DNA of 64,000 nt from Providencia sp. PROV188 (GCF_027595165.1 NZ_CP097291.1:3162001-3226000); one strand, 5' to 3'; numbered from the stretch's first letter, positions 1 through 10,512 are shown. A program made the numbers and translations. The notes: generated by a model from the letters alone, not told the origin.

Positions 1-2
1 GC

Positions 3-341
3 CTTGCTGCAAAATATCACGATATGATCCATGTGATTAACAAGCTCAACGCTGCCGATATTGTGGGGATCTTTGATGGATTAGATAGCTGGCGTAAACC
101 TGAGCGTATTTTTCAGCTTAGTTTAGTGAGTGAAGCTGATGCCAGAGGTCGCGGCGGGTTAGAAAACCAAGCCTATCCTCAAGGAATATTTTTACGCCAA
201 TCCTACGAGATAGCCAAAGCGGTTGCCGTAAAATCGATTATCGAGCAGGGCTTCCAAGGCGCACAAATCCGAGAGGAACTAACTAAACAGCGTGTTCAAG
301 CTGTTGAAGAGTGGCTAAAAATACAAAAAGTGATGATTTAA
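3..341 (+). CDS. cca: CCA tRNA nucleotidyltransferase, C-terminal part (5' end outside window)
   Basis: This is the last ~112 codons of the enzyme that adds or repairs the 3'-CCA of tRNAs in the cytoplasm. The reading frame is open from base 3, before the first ATG at 24, and begins LAKYHDMIH, which matches the C-terminal helical tail of bacterial Cca (LAKYHD, then FDGLDSWRKPERI). The nucleotidyltransferase and HD catalytic motifs lie upstream of the window. A hairpin, TTGGCGG/CCGCCAA, follows the stop at 356-377 but has no clear T-run. In E. coli uppP (bacA) lies between cca and folB; here folB follows directly. Confidence 0.9.
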   Translation, partial: LAAKYHDMIHVINKLNAADIVGIFDGLDSWRKPERIFQLSLVSEADARGRGGLENQAYPQGIFLRQSYEIAKAVAVKSIIEQGFQGAQIREELTKQRVQAVEEWLKIQKVMI

Positions 342-397
342 AATAGCTGAAAATATTGGCGGCACATAGACCGCCAACATTCACGAGGCAATCCCCA

Positions 398-757
398 TTA
401 GCTGGTTTTCGTACCACGTTCAATCAACACGCCCATATTAGCAGCACGAGCTACAGCCCCTGGCTTAGACACTCGGATACGTACCCAAGGCGTTAAAAAT
501 TCATTCAGTAGAAGTTGAGCAACCTCTTCCGCAACCCGTTCTACTAATCCAAACTTGTTCTGTTCTAAATAGCTAACAACGCGTTCGCTGACATCGGCAT
601 AATTCAAACATAATTCAACATTATCGCTCATCGCGGCCTGTTTATTGTCCCATCCCATTTCGATATCGAGCAAAAGTTTTTGTTCAATATCTTGTTCCCA
701 GTCATATACACCAATAGTGGTGATGACTGATAATTGTTCAATAAATACGATATCCAT
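398..757 (-). CDS. folB: Dihydroneopterin aldolase FolB
   Basis: FolB converts 7,8-dihydroneopterin to 6-hydroxymethyl-7,8-dihydropterin and glycolaldehyde in tetrahydrofolate synthesis. The ~119-residue protein follows E. coli FolB almost residue for residue: it starts MDIVFIEQLSVITTIGVYDW, has the conserved LVERVAEEVA segment, and ends with VSKPGAVARAANMGVLIERG. I chose the ATG at 757 rather than the GTG one codon upstream because it aligns with the family start. It is divergent from plsY, as in E. coli, with about 115 bp between the starts for both promoters. Confidence 0.95.
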   Translation of the reverse strand: MDIVFIEQLSVITTIGVYDWEQDIEQKLLLDIEMGWDNKQAAMSDNVELCLNYADVSERVVSYLEQNKFGLVERVAEEVAQLLLNEFLTPWVRIRVSKPGAVARAANMGVLIERGTKTS

Positions 758-872
758 CACGTCATTTTCTCGTTTATGTGCTGAATTGATACCACTTCAG
801 GAAAAATGTGCGTATTATCCAAGACTGAAGTGAATTACATATAAATAGCCTAAACCGTTTTTGGAGTTAGTT

Positions 873-1526
873 ATGAGTGCTATCGCGCTTGGCATGATAA
901 TCTTCGCCTATCTTTGCGGATCAATATCGAGTGCTATTTTGATCTGCCGTCTGGCAAGATTACCCGACCCTCGTCAACACGGCTCTGGTAACCCCGGTGC
1001 AACTAACGTCTTACGCGTCGGCGGCAAAGTCGCCGCTGCCTCAGTACTGATCTGTGACGTACTGAAAGGGATGATCCCTGTATGGCTTGCTTATTATTTA
1101 AATGTGCAACCATTCTATCTTGGCTTGGTCGCGATTGCAGCCTGCCTTGGGCATATTTATCCAGTTTTCTTCCACTTTAAAGGTGGAAAAGGCGTTGCTA
1201 CCGCATTTGGATCCATCGCAGCAATCGGCTGGGATCTTTCGGGACTGGTAGCAGGCACTTGGCTGCTCACCGTATTGCTCAGTGGCTACTCATCCCTTGG
1301 AGCGATTGTCAGCGCACTAATGGCACCATTTTATGTGTGGTGGTTTAAGCCTGAATTCACCTTCCCGGTTGCTATGCTGTCGTGCTTAGTGCTTGTTCGC
1401 CATCATGGCAATATTCAGCGTCTATGGCGCGGACAAGAAAGTCGAATTTGGCAGAAATTGAAAAATAAAAAGCAAAAAACCACCAAAGAGATAGCTCAAG
1501 AGCAACGTGAGGATAACGACGATTAG
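873..1526 (+). CDS. plsY: Glycerol-3-phosphate acyltransferase PlsY
   Basis: PlsY is an inner-membrane enzyme that transfers the acyl group of acyl-phosphate to glycerol-3-phosphate, the first step of phospholipid synthesis. The protein starts [17 protein letters not shown] and carries the family motifs [12 protein letters not shown] (G3P/acyl-phosphate loop), a conserved [21 protein letters not shown] loop and multiple hydrophobic segments. The frame extends upstream to a TTG at 861, but the ATG at 873 gives the family N-terminus and has GGAG about 8 nt upstream. The C-terminus is a Lys/Glu-rich tail, slightly longer than in E. coli. A terminator follows at ~1576. Confidence 0.95.
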   Translation: MSAIALGMIIFAYLCGSISSAILICRLARLPDPRQHGSGNPGATNVLRVGGKVAAASVLICDVLKGMIPVWLAYYLNVQPFYLGLVAIAACLGHIYPVFFHFKGGKGVATAFGSIAAIGWDLSGLVAGTWLLTVLLSGYSSLGAIVSALMAPFYVWWFKPEFTFPVAMLSCLVLVRHHGNIQRLWRGQESRIWQKLKNKKQKTTKEIAQEQREDNDD

Positions 1527-1575
1527 CTTCCTTCACGAATCACTCTTCTAATAAGTCATTACTTTGATAAACAAT

Positions 1576-1600
1576 AAGGGCTGAATTTCAGCCTTTTTTG
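1576..1600 (+). terminator. Rho-independent terminator after plsY
   Basis: AAGGGCTG-AATT-TCAGCCTTTTTT is a short GC-containing hairpin with a following T-run, about 50 bp past the plsY stop. The rest of 1527-1836 is A+T-rich with no gene. A weak sigma-28-like pair (TAAT at 1774, GTCGACTA at 1793, 15-bp spacing) precedes the chemoreceptor gene. Confidence 0.75.
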
Positions 1601-1836
1601 TTTCCATTATCTTCCCTTTCTCTTCAATCGCATCCTTCTATACCATCAAAAACTTTCCCTATTTTTTACTGCATTGACTCACACTCACCTCACTCATTTT
1701 GGTACGTACTTACACTTATTCGCAACGCAGCGCACACTTTTAAAAAATAGTTAAAATATTGCAAATTTATTACTAATGAATAATTAAAAGCTGTCGACTA
1801 TATAAAGGAAAACTTAACTATAAAAGTGAATATAAA

Positions 1837-3369
1837 ATGAGCAGAACTCCATATGTAACTCAAAATGAACATATCTTAGATGAAGATATCACCTTGATGA
1901 CCACAAGCGACCTTCAAGGGAATATTATTCACGCTAATGATTTCTTTGTGCAGGTCAGTGGGTATGATCTCGATGAATTAATGGGACAGCCTCACAGTAT
2001 TATTCGCCATCCTGATATGCCAAAAGCCGCCTTTGCGGATATGTGGCGTACCTTAAAAATGGGAGAGCCGTGGACTGGGATCGTCAAGAACCGTCGTAAA
2101 AATGGTGACCATTACTGGGTTCGTGCCAATATCATCCCTATGCAGCGAAAAGGTGTCATCACCGGTTATATGTCCATTCGCCTACGCGCCACCCGAGAAG
2201 AAATCGCCGCCGTTGAGCCGCTGTATAAAGCCCTAGTCGAAAATCGCAGTAATCGCCGAATTTATAAGGGGATCGTACTACCCAAACGCCGTCGATTCTC
2301 ACTTTCAACACTGTCTGTTCGCTGGCGTTGCCGTTTAATTTCCAGCAGCTTATTTGTTTTGTGGATGGCGATGGCAGGTTTATCGGGTCTCTCCGGTAAT
2401 GCACTACTACTAACCAGCTTATTCACTTTAATAACCCTGCTACTCGGCAATGTAATGCTAGAGCGCAGTTTTGCGAAGCCGCTCGAAAATATTATGTCTC
2501 AGGCATTAAGCGTAGCGCGAGGTAACCGTAATAGCATTGACCACATGAGCCGCGTTGATGAAATTGGGCAGATCCTGCGCTCCATTGGTCAGCTGGGCTT
2601 AGTGTGTCGTTGGCTAATTAACGATGTCTCTGAGCAAGTGGATAACGTTCGTAAAGGCAGCCAATCGTTAGTGAGCGATTGTGGTGAACTCGATAGCCAT
2701 ACACAGCGTACCGTAGGCTATATGCAGCAAACCGCCGCCACCATGAACCAAATGGCAGTCTCCGTTAAGATGAATGCAGACAATACCCATAAAGCCGATG
2801 TGCTATCGAATGAAACCAGTGAAACAGCGGTGAATGGCGGTGCAATGATGGATGCGGTGGTCATCACTATGGACGAAATCGTACACAGCACCAGTAAAAT
2901 CAATTCGATCACCGATGTGATTAAAGATATTGCATTCCAAACCAATATTTTGGCGCTAAATGCCGCCGTAGAAGCCGCTAGAGCGGGTGAACAAGGCAAA
3001 GGTTTTGCCGTCGTCGCCAATGAAGTTCGTAGCTTAGCAAGCCGCAGCGCCAGTGCAGTGAACGATATTCGCGAGCTTATCAATAACTGTGAGAAGAAAG
3101 TGAGTTCCGGTAAAGACCAAGTCTACGCGGCGGGGAACACGATGAAAGAAATCGTGGATCAAGTGCAAAACGTAACGCAGCTGATTACCCATATTAGCCA
3201 TGCTACAACGGAGCAAGCTTCTGGGATTTCGGATATCACACAAGCCGTCAGTGAATTGGAGTCCATCACTCAACAAAGTAGCTTACTCGTTGAGCAGAGC
3301 ACCGAGACCGCGAATCACGTTAAAGATCGTTCCATTCGCTTAGAGGATGCAGTGACTATCTTGCACTAA
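1837..3369 (+). CDS. aer: Aer-like PAS-domain methyl-accepting chemotaxis receptor
   Basis: This is probably the aerotaxis/redox receptor that signals to CheA/CheW. Residues ~15-115 form an Aer-type PAS domain that would bind FAD (DLQGNIIHANDFFVQVSGY; IIRHPDMPKAAFADMW; KNRRKNGDHYWVRANI). Residues ~165-208 hold a membrane hairpin without a periplasmic ligand domain, ~210-260 a HAMP-like linker, and ~365-400 the MCP signalling tip (AFQTNILALNAAVEAARAG). At 510 residues it is close to E. coli Aer (506). There is no NWETF-type CheR tether at the C-terminus, as in E. coli Aer. It sits alone between plsY and tsaD and ends at a strong bidirectional terminator. Another PAS ligand cannot be excluded. 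Confidence 0.88.
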   Translation: MSRTPYVTQNEHILDEDITLMTTSDLQGNIIHANDFFVQVSGYDLDELMGQPHSIIRHPDMPKAAFADMWRTLKMGEPWTGIVKNRRKNGDHYWVRANIIPMQRKGVITGYMSIRLRATREEIAAVEPLYKALVENRSNRRIYKGIVLPKRRRFSLSTLSVRWRCRLISSSLFVLWMAMAGLSGLSGNALLLTSLFTLITLLLGNVMLERSFAKPLENIMSQALSVARGNRNSIDHMSRVDEIGQILRSIGQLGLVCRWLINDVSEQVDNVRKGSQSLVSDCGELDSHTQRTVGYMQQTAATMNQMAVSVKMNADNTHKADVLSNETSETAVNGGAMMDAVVITMDEIVHSTSKINSITDVIKDIAFQTNILALNAAVEAARAGEQGKGFAVVANEVRSLASRSASAVNDIRELINNCEKKVSSGKDQVYAAGNTMKEIVDQVQNVTQLITHISHATTEQASGISDITQAVSELESITQQSSLLVEQSTETANHVKDRSIRLEDAVTILH

Positions 3370-3399
3370 AAACGTCTTGCACTAAGCACGTTTTACCAT

Positions 3400-3438
3400 A
3401 AAACAGGGGGCTAACGTAATACGCTAGCCCCCTGTTTT
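3400..3438. terminator. Strong bidirectional terminator between aer-like gene and tsaD
   Basis: A long perfect stem, AAAACAGGGGGCTA pairing with TAGCCCCCTGTTTT, lies between the convergent receptor gene and tsaD. A and T runs flank both sides, so it can end transcription in either direction. Confidence 0.9.
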
Positions 3439-3461
3439 CATTATGTTTAAAACATAATAAT

Positions 3462-4493
3462 TTATTTAACAGCACCTTCATCTAACGGTGGCAGCTCTGC
3501 AAGCGGCCAGCGAGGACGAACGGTCACGCCTAAATCTGCATTTGCTCCGCCTTTTAAGCGAATTAAGCCCGCGAGAGCAATCATTGCGCCATTGTCTGTG
3601 CAAAACTCAGGGCGCGCATAAAATGCTTCGCCGCCACGCTGCTTCAAAACTTCTTCCATTTTGGCGCGTAAAGTACGGTTAGCACTCACGCCACCGGCCA
3701 TCACTAAACGTTTAAAGCCCGTTTGCTCAAGCGCGCGCTTACATTTAATGGCGAGTGTATCCACAACTGCATCTTCGAAAGCACGGGCGATATCAGCGCG
3801 AGTTTGAGGATCATCTGGGTTATCACGAATCGTATTTGCCGCAAAAGTTTTCAAGCCAGAAAAACTAAAATCTAACCCCGGACGGTCAGTCATCGGGCGA
3901 GGGAAAACAAAACGCCCTGCTACACCTTGCTGCGCCATACGAGACAACACGGGGCCCCCCGGATAATCTAAACCAAGTAACTTCGCCGTTTTATCAAATG
4001 CTTCGCCTGCCGCATCATCGATGGATTCGCCAAGAAGTTCGTATTCACCAATGCCCGTCACGCTAATTAGCTGGGTATGACCACCAGACACTAACAGCGC
4101 CACAAATGGGAATTCAGGGCTTTTTTCTTCCAGCATTGGGGCGAGCAAATGCCCTTCCATATGATGCACAGCAACCGCAGGTACATCCCACGCAAATGCC
4201 AGTGCACGACCCACTGTCGCTCCCACCATCAATGCACCCACTAAACCGGGGCCTGCGGTGTACGCAACAGCATCGATGTCTTCACGGGTTAAATTGGCTT
4301 CTTTGAGCGCCGCTTGAATTAGCGGTACTGTTTTGCGGATATGATCACGAGAGGCTAATTCGGGTACAACACCGCCGTAATCAGCATGAACTTTAATTTG
4401 GCTATATAACTGGTTCGCGAGTAAACCCAGTTTATCATCATAGATTGCGATTCCGGTTTCATCGCAAGATGTTTCGATACCTAAAACACGCAT
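3462..4493 (-). CDS. tsaD: tRNA N6-adenosine threonylcarbamoyltransferase TsaD
   Basis: TsaD, with TsaB and TsaE, transfers the threonylcarbamoyl group from TC-AMP to A37 of ANN-decoding tRNAs (t6A). The start [20 protein letters not shown] and the metal-binding HHMEGH motif near residue 111 are diagnostic of the Kae1/TsaD family, as are [27 protein letters not shown] and [12 protein letters not shown]. Length 343 is typical (E. coli 337). It is divergent from rpsU across a 373-bp region, the conserved enterobacterial arrangement. Confidence 0.97.
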   Translation of the reverse strand: MRVLGIETSCDETGIAIYDDKLGLLANQLYSQIKVHADYGGVVPELASRDHIRKTVPLIQAALKEANLTREDIDAVAYTAGPGLVGALMVGATVGRALAFAWDVPAVAVHHMEGHLLAPMLEEKSPEFPFVALLVSGGHTQLISVTGIGEYELLGESIDDAAGEAFDKTAKLLGLDYPGGPVLSRMAQQGVAGRFVFPRPMTDRPGLDFSFSGLKTFAANTIRDNPDDPQTRADIARAFEDAVVDTLAIKCKRALEQTGFKRLVMAGGVSANRTLRAKMEEVLKQRGGEAFYARPEFCTDNGAMIALAGLIRLKGGANADLGVTVRPRWPLAELPPLDEGAVK

Positions 4494-4614
4494 TGCACTA
4501 CCCTTGTTTGTTGCATGGGGGCAAGTCTACCACTAAATTTGCGTCATCGCGCCTAAATTTGCGTCATTGCGCAATAAAATGTCATGAAACCCCACAATTA
4601 ATCCCAGCAAAAGG

Positions 4615-4643
4615 CTGACTTTCCAAGTTGTATAGTCTATAAT
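4615..4643 (+). promoter_or_regulatory. Likely sigma-70 promoter of the rpsU-dnaG-rpoD operon
   Basis: A CTGACT -35-like hexamer (4615-4620) is separated by 17 bp from a consensus TATAAT -10 (4638-4643). This gives a ~215-nt leader before rpsU. I looked for a LexA box (CTGT-N8-ACAG) as in the E. coli operon and saw no convincing one. Confidence 0.6.
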
Positions 4644-4854
4644 CAGACCCCTGTAATAAAAATTTCGTGTGGCAAATTCTCATTATTATCTGGTTTTTCT
4701 CACTTTATTGAATAAAGTTGAGGTGAAACAGGTGATCTTGCGTGATTCAATTTTATACGGCACTTTACAAACCCGTACTCATTGAAGTAAAATTCCGCAC
4801 CATTTTAAATGACGGCTGGTGAACAAAAACCAGCAACAAACCGATTTCTATTGA

Positions 4855-5082
<228 letters not shown>

Positions 5083-5138
5083 TTGATTGCGATTTTAATC
5101 GCAGCCAATACAGACAAGTAAGTAGTTAGCAGTTAAAG

Positions 5139-5170
5139 GCCGTGCTTTCCTAACGGAAGCGCGGCTTATT
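5139..5170 (+). terminator. Partial terminator between rpsU and dnaG
   Basis: GCCGTGCTTTCC pairs with GGAAGCGCGGC (one wobble and one bulge), followed by TTATTAT. The position matches the known E. coli internal terminator that lowers dnaG expression relative to rpsU. The weak T-run agrees with partial read-through. Confidence 0.75.
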
Positions 5171-5200
5171 ATCGTTCATCAACAGGCGAAAAAGAGGCTT

Positions 5201-6946
5201 ATGGCTGGACGAATTCCGCGTTCATTTATCAATGACTTACTCGCTCGTACCGATATCATTGATTTAGTCGATGCAAAAGTCCCGTTAAAAAAACAGGGTA
5301 AGAACCATCACGCTTGCTGTCCTTTTCATAACGAAAAAACACCATCATTTACTGTCAATGGTGAGAGACAGTTTTACTATTGTTTTGGTTGTGGTGCCCA
5401 TGGTAACGCCATCGATTTTCTGATGAATTACGACAAATTAGATTTTGTCGAAGCGATAGAAGAGTTATCCGCATTACATGGTCTGGATGTTCCTTACGAA
5501 AAAGGAACCGGAACCAGCCAAATTGAACTCCATCAGCGTCAAAATTTGTACCAATTGATGGAAAAAATAAATCAGTTTTACTGCGCTGCCTTAAATCATC
5601 CATCGGCCAATAAAGCCAAAGATTATTTAAGCCAACGTGGTTTAAGTGCAGATATTATCTCGCATTTTTCGATTGGTTTTGCGCCCTCAGGCTGGGACAA
5701 CCTTCTCAAGAAATTTGCCGTGAACCCAGAAAGCCGTCAGCAACTTGATGAAGCGGGCATGCTGGTCACTAATGATAATGGTCGCGTTTATGATCGCTTT
5801 AGAGAGCGAGTCATGTTCCCGATTCGGGATCGTCGCGGTCGCGTAATTGCATTTGGTGGACGGGTGTTAGGCGATGCGTTGCCGAAATATTTAAACTCTC
5901 CAGAAACCGATATATTCCATAAAGGTCGCCAACTTTTCGGTCTTTATGAAGCCACACAAAATAGTAGTGAGCTTGCAAAATTACTTGTTGTTGAAGGCTA
6001 TATGGACGTTGTAGCACTCGCACAGTATGACATCCGCTATGCGGTTGCATCACTTGGCACCTCTACAACCTCTGAGCATATTCAATTGCTCTATCGCTCA
6101 ACAGATACGGTAATTTGCTGTTATGACGGAGATAGAGCAGGAAGAGAAGCCGCTTGGCGCGCGCTTGAAAACGCCCTTCCCTATCTGACCGATGGTCGAC
6201 AACTCCGTTTTATGTTTTTGCCTGATGGCGAAGACCCAGACTCATTGGTACGCAAAGAAGGAAAAGACGCCTTTGAGCAACGTATGGAAAATGCGCAAAG
6301 TCTTTCCACCTTTTTGTTTGACTCTTTAGTTCCCCAAGTGGATTTAAAAACCCAAGAGGGTCGAGCAAAAATTAGTAAACTTGCTATCCCATTGATAAAA
6401 CAGATTCCGGGTGAAACTCTACGTCTTTATATGGCACAAGAGCTAGGAAATTTCATTGGTATACCGGATATTTCCCAAGTTCTTGCTATGATTGATAGAG
6501 AGAGTACTGAGCCAGTTAACTATCAGGCACCCAAACTGAAACCAACAACAATGCGCATACTTATCGCGTTGTTGGTGCAAAATCCGAACTTTTCGGAGCT
6601 TGTTCCCTCGCTAGAGGGAATTGCCCATATCCAAATGCCGGGGCTTTCTCTATTTCAGGAATTGGTTGAAGTTTGCCGTTCCACCCCCGGAATGACCACT
6701 GGGCAGTTGCTAGAACGTTATCGTGATAATAATTTCGCGAAACAACTTGAAAAACTCGCAACATGGAACGATATAGAAATAGAGGAAATAGCGGAAAATA
6801 CCTTTATAGATGCTCTAAATCATCTATTTAATAGCGCCCTCGATGAGCGTTTCGACTATCTGATAGCGAAAGAACGAACACAAAGGCTGACACCTGAAGA
6901 GCGCGAAGAAGTCCGTCTAATCACTCTTTCACGAGTGAAAACTTAA
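5201..6946 (+). CDS. dnaG: DNA primase DnaG
   Basis: DnaG makes RNA primers for replication and is recruited by DnaB helicase. The 581-residue protein has the N-terminal CHC2 zinc-binding domain (C40, H43, C61, C64 in CCPFHNEKTPSF and YYCFGCGAHG). The TOPRIM catalytic core follows, with VVEGYMDVVALAQ near residue 262 and CCYDGDRAGREAAW near 306. A C-terminal helicase-binding domain (~435-581) ends it. MAGRIPRSFINDLL is the family start, preceded by AAAGAGG. The gene is second in the operon; low expression is expected from the terminator upstream and the processing region downstream. Confidence 0.97.
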   Translation: MAGRIPRSFINDLLARTDIIDLVDAKVPLKKQGKNHHACCPFHNEKTPSFTVNGERQFYYCFGCGAHGNAIDFLMNYDKLDFVEAIEELSALHGLDVPYEKGTGTSQIELHQRQNLYQLMEKINQFYCAALNHPSANKAKDYLSQRGLSADIISHFSIGFAPSGWDNLLKKFAVNPESRQQLDEAGMLVTNDNGRVYDRFRERVMFPIRDRRGRVIAFGGRVLGDALPKYLNSPETDIFHKGRQLFGLYEATQNSSELAKLLVVEGYMDVVALAQYDIRYAVASLGTSTTSEHIQLLYRSTDTVICCYDGDRAGREAAWRALENALPYLTDGRQLRFMFLPDGEDPDSLVRKEGKDAFEQRMENAQSLSTFLFDSLVPQVDLKTQEGRAKISKLAIPLIKQIPGETLRLYMAQELGNFIGIPDISQVLAMIDRESTEPVNYQAPKLKPTTMRILIALLVQNPNFSELVPSLEGIAHIQMPGLSLFQELVEVCRSTPGMTTGQLLERYRDNNFAKQLEKLATWNDIEIEEIAENTFIDALNHLFNSALDERFDYLIAKERTQRLTPEEREEVRLITLSRVKT

Positions 6947-7021
6947 AGCATCCAAAAAATAGTATACAAAACGGCTTAAGTGCCGCAAATAACAAGGCAA
7001 ATGCCTGTAAATGCTACGAAA

Positions 7022-7059
7022 TATAAAGGGCGTAGCGCGTAGTCAAATGTCCCTTTAAA
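7022..7059 (+). other. Stem-loop in the dnaG-rpoD intergenic region
   Basis: ATATAAAGGG and CCCTTTAAAT form a stem closing a ~20-nt loop that holds a CGTAG repeat. In E. coli the dnaG-rpoD intergenic RNA is cut, destabilising dnaG relative to rpoD mRNA. A similar processing role here is an inference. Two smaller hairpins (CGGC/GCCG at 6972-6985 and AGGC/GCCT just after) lie beside it. Confidence 0.5.
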
Positions 7060-7128
7060 TGTTCTTGTTGGCCGTTAGTTTCGCCGACCGACACCAATTT
7101 AAATACTCAGAAGTGTGGATACCGTCTT

Positions 7129-8979
7129 ATGGAGCAAAACCCGCAGTCACAGCTTAAGCTACTCGTCACCAAGGGTAAAGAGCAAGGTTATTTAACCTAT
7201 GCTGAGGTAAACGACCATCTGCCGGAAGATATCGTCGATTCGGATCAGATTGAAGATATCATCCAGATGATTAATGACATGGGCATCCAAGTCATGGAAG
7301 AAGCACCTGATGCCGATGATTTAATTTTGGCTGAAAATACTTCCGACACGGATGAAGATGCGGCTGAAGCTGCAGCTCAAGTATTGTCCAGTGTTGAAAG
7401 TGAAATCGGCCGTACCACTGACCCAGTGCGCATGTATATGCGTGAAATGGGAACTGTCGAACTTCTTACCCGTGAAGGTGAGATCGACATCGCAAAACGT
7501 ATCGAAGATGGTATCAATCAGGTCCAGTGCTCTGTTGCTGAATACCCTGAGGCTATCACCTACTTACTTGAACAGTATGACCGCGTCGAAGCTGGCGAAA
7601 GCCGCTTATCTGACCTCATCACTGGGTTCGTTGACCCAAATGCGGAAGAAGATTTAGCCCCTACAGCAACCCACGTAGGTTCTGAACTTCCACAAGAAGA
7701 GTTAGATAAAGACGACGAAGACGAAGAAGATGAAGACGGCGATGACAGCGATAGCGATGACGATAACAGCATCGATCCTGAGTTAGCGCGTCAGAAATTC
7801 TCTGATCTTCGCGAACAATATGAAAAAACTCGCACCCATATTAAACAATATGGTCGTAGCGATGCGAAAACTGCGGCTGCTATCGAGCAATTGTCCGAAG
7901 TTTTCAAAGAGTTCCGTTTAGTACCTAAGCAGTTTGACTATTTGGTCAACAACATGCGTGAAATGATGGACCGCGTTCGTATGCAAGAACGTACCATCAT
8001 GAAACTGTGTGTTGAACAGTGCAAAATGCCTAAGAAGAACTTCATCACCTTATTCAGTGGCAATGAAACCAGCGAAACTTGGTTAACCGCAGCAAAAGCG
8101 ATGAACAAGCCGTGGTCTGAAAAACTACTGGAAGTGGAAGAAGAAGTTCTGCGTTGTCTGCAAAGACTGCGTCAAATCGAAGAAGAAACTGGTCTGACTA
8201 TCGAACAGGTTAAAGACATCAACCGTCGCATGTCTATCGGTGAAGCTAAGGCTCGTCGTGCGAAGAAAGAGATGGTTGAAGCAAACTTACGTCTGGTTAT
8301 TTCTATCGCGAAGAAATACACCAACCGTGGTCTGCAGTTCCTTGATTTGATTCAAGAAGGTAACATCGGTCTGATGAAAGCGGTTGATAAGTTTGAATAC
8401 CGCCGTGGTTATAAGTTCTCAACTTATGCAACATGGTGGATCCGTCAGGCTATTACCCGTTCTATCGCTGACCAAGCACGTACAATCCGTATTCCGGTTC
8501 ACATGATTGAGACCATCAACAAACTGAACCGTATCTCTCGTCAAATGCTGCAAGAGATGGGCCGTGAGCCATCGCCAGAAGAACTGGCAGAACGCATGCT
8601 AATGCCGGAAGATAAAATCCGTAAAGTACTGAAGATTGCGAAAGAGCCAATCTCCATGGAAACGCCAATCGGTGATGATGAAGATTCACATTTAGGCGAT
8701 TTCATTGAAGATACCACATTAGAGTTACCGTTAGATTCTGCAACGTCAGAAAGCTTACGTTCGGCAACTCATGAGGTTCTGGCTGGCTTAACCGCGCGTG
8801 AAGCGAAAGTCCTGCGTATGCGTTTTGGTATCGACATGAACACTGACCACACCTTAGAGGAAGTGGGCAAACAGTTCGATGTAACCCGTGAGCGTATCCG
8901 TCAGATTGAAGCGAAAGCGCTGCGTAAATTACGTCACCCTAGCCGCTCAGAAGTTCTGCGCAGCTTCTTAGACGAATAA
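7129..8979 (+). CDS. rpoD: RNA polymerase primary sigma factor RpoD (sigma-70)
   Basis: This is the housekeeping sigma factor, which directs core RNA polymerase to -10/-35 promoters. Regions seen in order: 1.1 ([20 protein letters not shown]), 1.2 ([11 protein letters not shown]), and an acidic non-conserved region with a long Asp/Glu run near residues 188-215. Regions 2.1-2.4 follow ([40 protein letters not shown]), then 3, and 4.2 ([20 protein letters not shown]). Length 616 matches E. coli (613). A classical TTCG-loop terminator follows. Heat-shock promoters inside dnaG are known in E. coli but I did not resolve one here. Confidence 0.98.
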   Translation: MEQNPQSQLKLLVTKGKEQGYLTYAEVNDHLPEDIVDSDQIEDIIQMINDMGIQVMEEAPDADDLILAENTSDTDEDAAEAAAQVLSSVESEIGRTTDPVRMYMREMGTVELLTREGEIDIAKRIEDGINQVQCSVAEYPEAITYLLEQYDRVEAGESRLSDLITGFVDPNAEEDLAPTATHVGSELPQEELDKDDEDEEDEDGDDSDSDDDNSIDPELARQKFSDLREQYEKTRTHIKQYGRSDAKTAAAIEQLSEVFKEFRLVPKQFDYLVNNMREMMDRVRMQERTIMKLCVEQCKMPKKNFITLFSGNETSETWLTAAKAMNKPWSEKLLEVEEEVLRCLQRLRQIEEETGLTIEQVKDINRRMSIGEAKARRAKKEMVEANLRLVISIAKKYTNRGLQFLDLIQEGNIGLMKAVDKFEYRRGYKFSTYATWWIRQAITRSIADQARTIRIPVHMIETINKLNRISRQMLQEMGREPSPEELAERMLMPEDKIRKVLKIAKEPISMETPIGDDEDSHLGDFIEDTTLELPLDSATSESLRSATHEVLAGLTAREAKVLRMRFGIDMNTDHTLEEVGKQFDVTRERIRQIEAKALRKLRHPSRSEVLRSFLDE

Positions 8980-9008
8980 GCCGTAAACATCTTCAAGCCT
9001 ACAAAACC

Positions 9009-9038
9009 AAACACCTGCTTCGGCAGGTGTTTTTTTTA
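9009..9038 (+). terminator. Rho-independent terminator of the rpsU-dnaG-rpoD operon
   Basis: ACACCTGC-TTCG-GCAGGTGT is a perfect 8-bp stem with an extra-stable TTCG tetraloop, followed by eight T. Confidence 0.95.
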
Positions 9039-9042
9039 TCTG

Positions 9043-10512
9043 TCACTCACACTTAATTTTTTGCTGACGTTTAAACATTAACGCTAATGAAAGCAAAATG
9101 GCCAACGCTCCACCAAACATCGCTAAATTAAATCCCGAAACAAAGGCTGAGCGCGTTGCTTGCTCAATCATCGTCGATGAAATATTTCCATGTTGGTTAA
9201 CGAGCTCGATAATCTGCTCAGTGGAAAGCTGAGTATTAATCTGTTGATTACTCAATAGTAAATCAACCGCTCGGTGAGTCATTAGTGTTCCCAATAAGGC
9301 GATGCCCAGAGTCATGCCCGTTTGTCTCAAGGCATTCATCACCGCAGATGCTATCCCTGAATAAGCCTTTTCAACACTCGACATCACCAATGCACCTATT
9401 GCCGGCGTCGCCATTCCCATGCCCGCCCCCAAAATAAATAACGTAACGGCAATAAGGAAATAGTCGGTATCCGCATTCACTCGCGTCAATAATATGGATG
9501 ACAGAGCTATCAGCAAGAAGCCAATAATCATAATGTTACGGACACTGTATCGCCCGGAAAGCCGACCAAAATGGAATGAAAACAGTGCCATCGCGATAAA
9601 TTCTGGCGCCATCCGTAAACCCGCTTCAAATGCTCCCCAACCTTGCCCTTTCTGTAAGAACAGCGCGATAAAAAATACATTACTGTAGGTGGCAAACCCG
9701 AGAGCAAATGACGCCATATTATATTGAAAAAAATCAGAATTTTTCTTGAATAGATACAACGGCAATAAAGGGCGTGGCACTTTCATTTCCACAGCAACAA
9801 AACCTAATAATGCCACTGTGCCAAGCGCTAAGCTTCCCAAAGTCGATGGGTTATTCCAACCGAGGTCCCCTGCTTCAATTAACCCATAGGTGATCCCCCC
9901 AAGAGCAACAATACTCAGCAACTGACCAACCGGATCCAACGCCGCTTTATCAGGATCAGCACTTTCCGTAATCCCTAATACCCCCAACACCAAAGTCAGC
10001 AAACCAATCGGAATATTGATGATAAAGATGGTTGTCCAATCAAAGGTATCTACCAGAAAACCACCTAAGATAGGGCCAATGATCAGTGATAACGCGCTAA
10101 CTGCCGACCAGATACCAATGACTTTAATTCGCTCAATATCATTACTAAATGCCTGCGTAATAATAGATAGCGCCCCTGGGATCAGCGCCGCGGCGGCAAT
10201 GCCTTGGACAGCACGTCCAAATAGCAGCCATTGGATATTTGACGCCAAAGCACAAATTAACGATCCCAATGTGAATATTGCGATCCCCATCAACCACACT
10301 CTCTTACGTCCATAACGATCACTTAGAGGCCCGACGGAGAGGATCAATGCCGATAAACACAATGCATAAGCATCTATAACCCATTGTAACATTGAAAGAT
10401 TAGTGGACAGTTCTTGCCCTATTGCAGGGAGCGCGACATTCACAATACTAATATCGAGCGTCGCCATAAACGTTCCCAAGCACACCGCGATAATCAAAAA
10501 AATTCGTTTCAT
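9043..10512 (-). CDS. DHA2-family MFS multidrug exporter (14 TM)
   Basis: A proton-driven inner-membrane exporter of the EmrB/QacA type. The N-terminus contains the DHA2 signature LDISIVNVALPAIG, followed by motif A (GPLSDRYGRKRVWL) and motif C-like glycines in TM5 (SLIIGPILGGFLVD). About 14 hydrophobic segments and a length of 489 agree with this family. The C-terminus ends in a basic tail (MFKRQQKIKCE). The natural substrate cannot be told. It stands alone on the minus strand, and a TetR-type dyad ~50 bp upstream of the start suggests repression by a ligand-sensing regulator, although no tetR gene is adjacent. Confidence 0.88.
   Translation of the reverse strand: MKRIFLIIAVCLGTFMATLDISIVNVALPAIGQELSTNLSMLQWVIDAYALCLSALILSVGPLSDRYGRKRVWLMGIAIFTLGSLICALASNIQWLLFGRAVQGIAAAALIPGALSIITQAFSNDIERIKVIGIWSAVSALSLIIGPILGGFLVDTFDWTTIFIINIPIGLLTLVLGVLGITESADPDKAALDPVGQLLSIVALGGITYGLIEAGDLGWNNPSTLGSLALGTVALLGFVAVEMKVPRPLLPLYLFKKNSDFFQYNMASFALGFATYSNVFFIALFLQKGQGWGAFEAGLRMAPEFIAMALFSFHFGRLSGRYSVRNIMIIGFLLIALSSILLTRVNADTDYFLIAVTLFILGAGMGMATPAIGALVMSSVEKAYSGIASAVMNALRQTGMTLGIALLGTLMTHRAVDLLLSNQQINTQLSTEQIIELVNQHGNISSTMIEQATRSAFVSGFNLAMFGGALAILLSLALMFKRQQKIKCE

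Noticed and set aside
7560-7772. Ser-rich minus-strand frame opposite rpoD
   Set aside because: Antisense of the Asp/Glu run in the sigma-70 non-conserved region.
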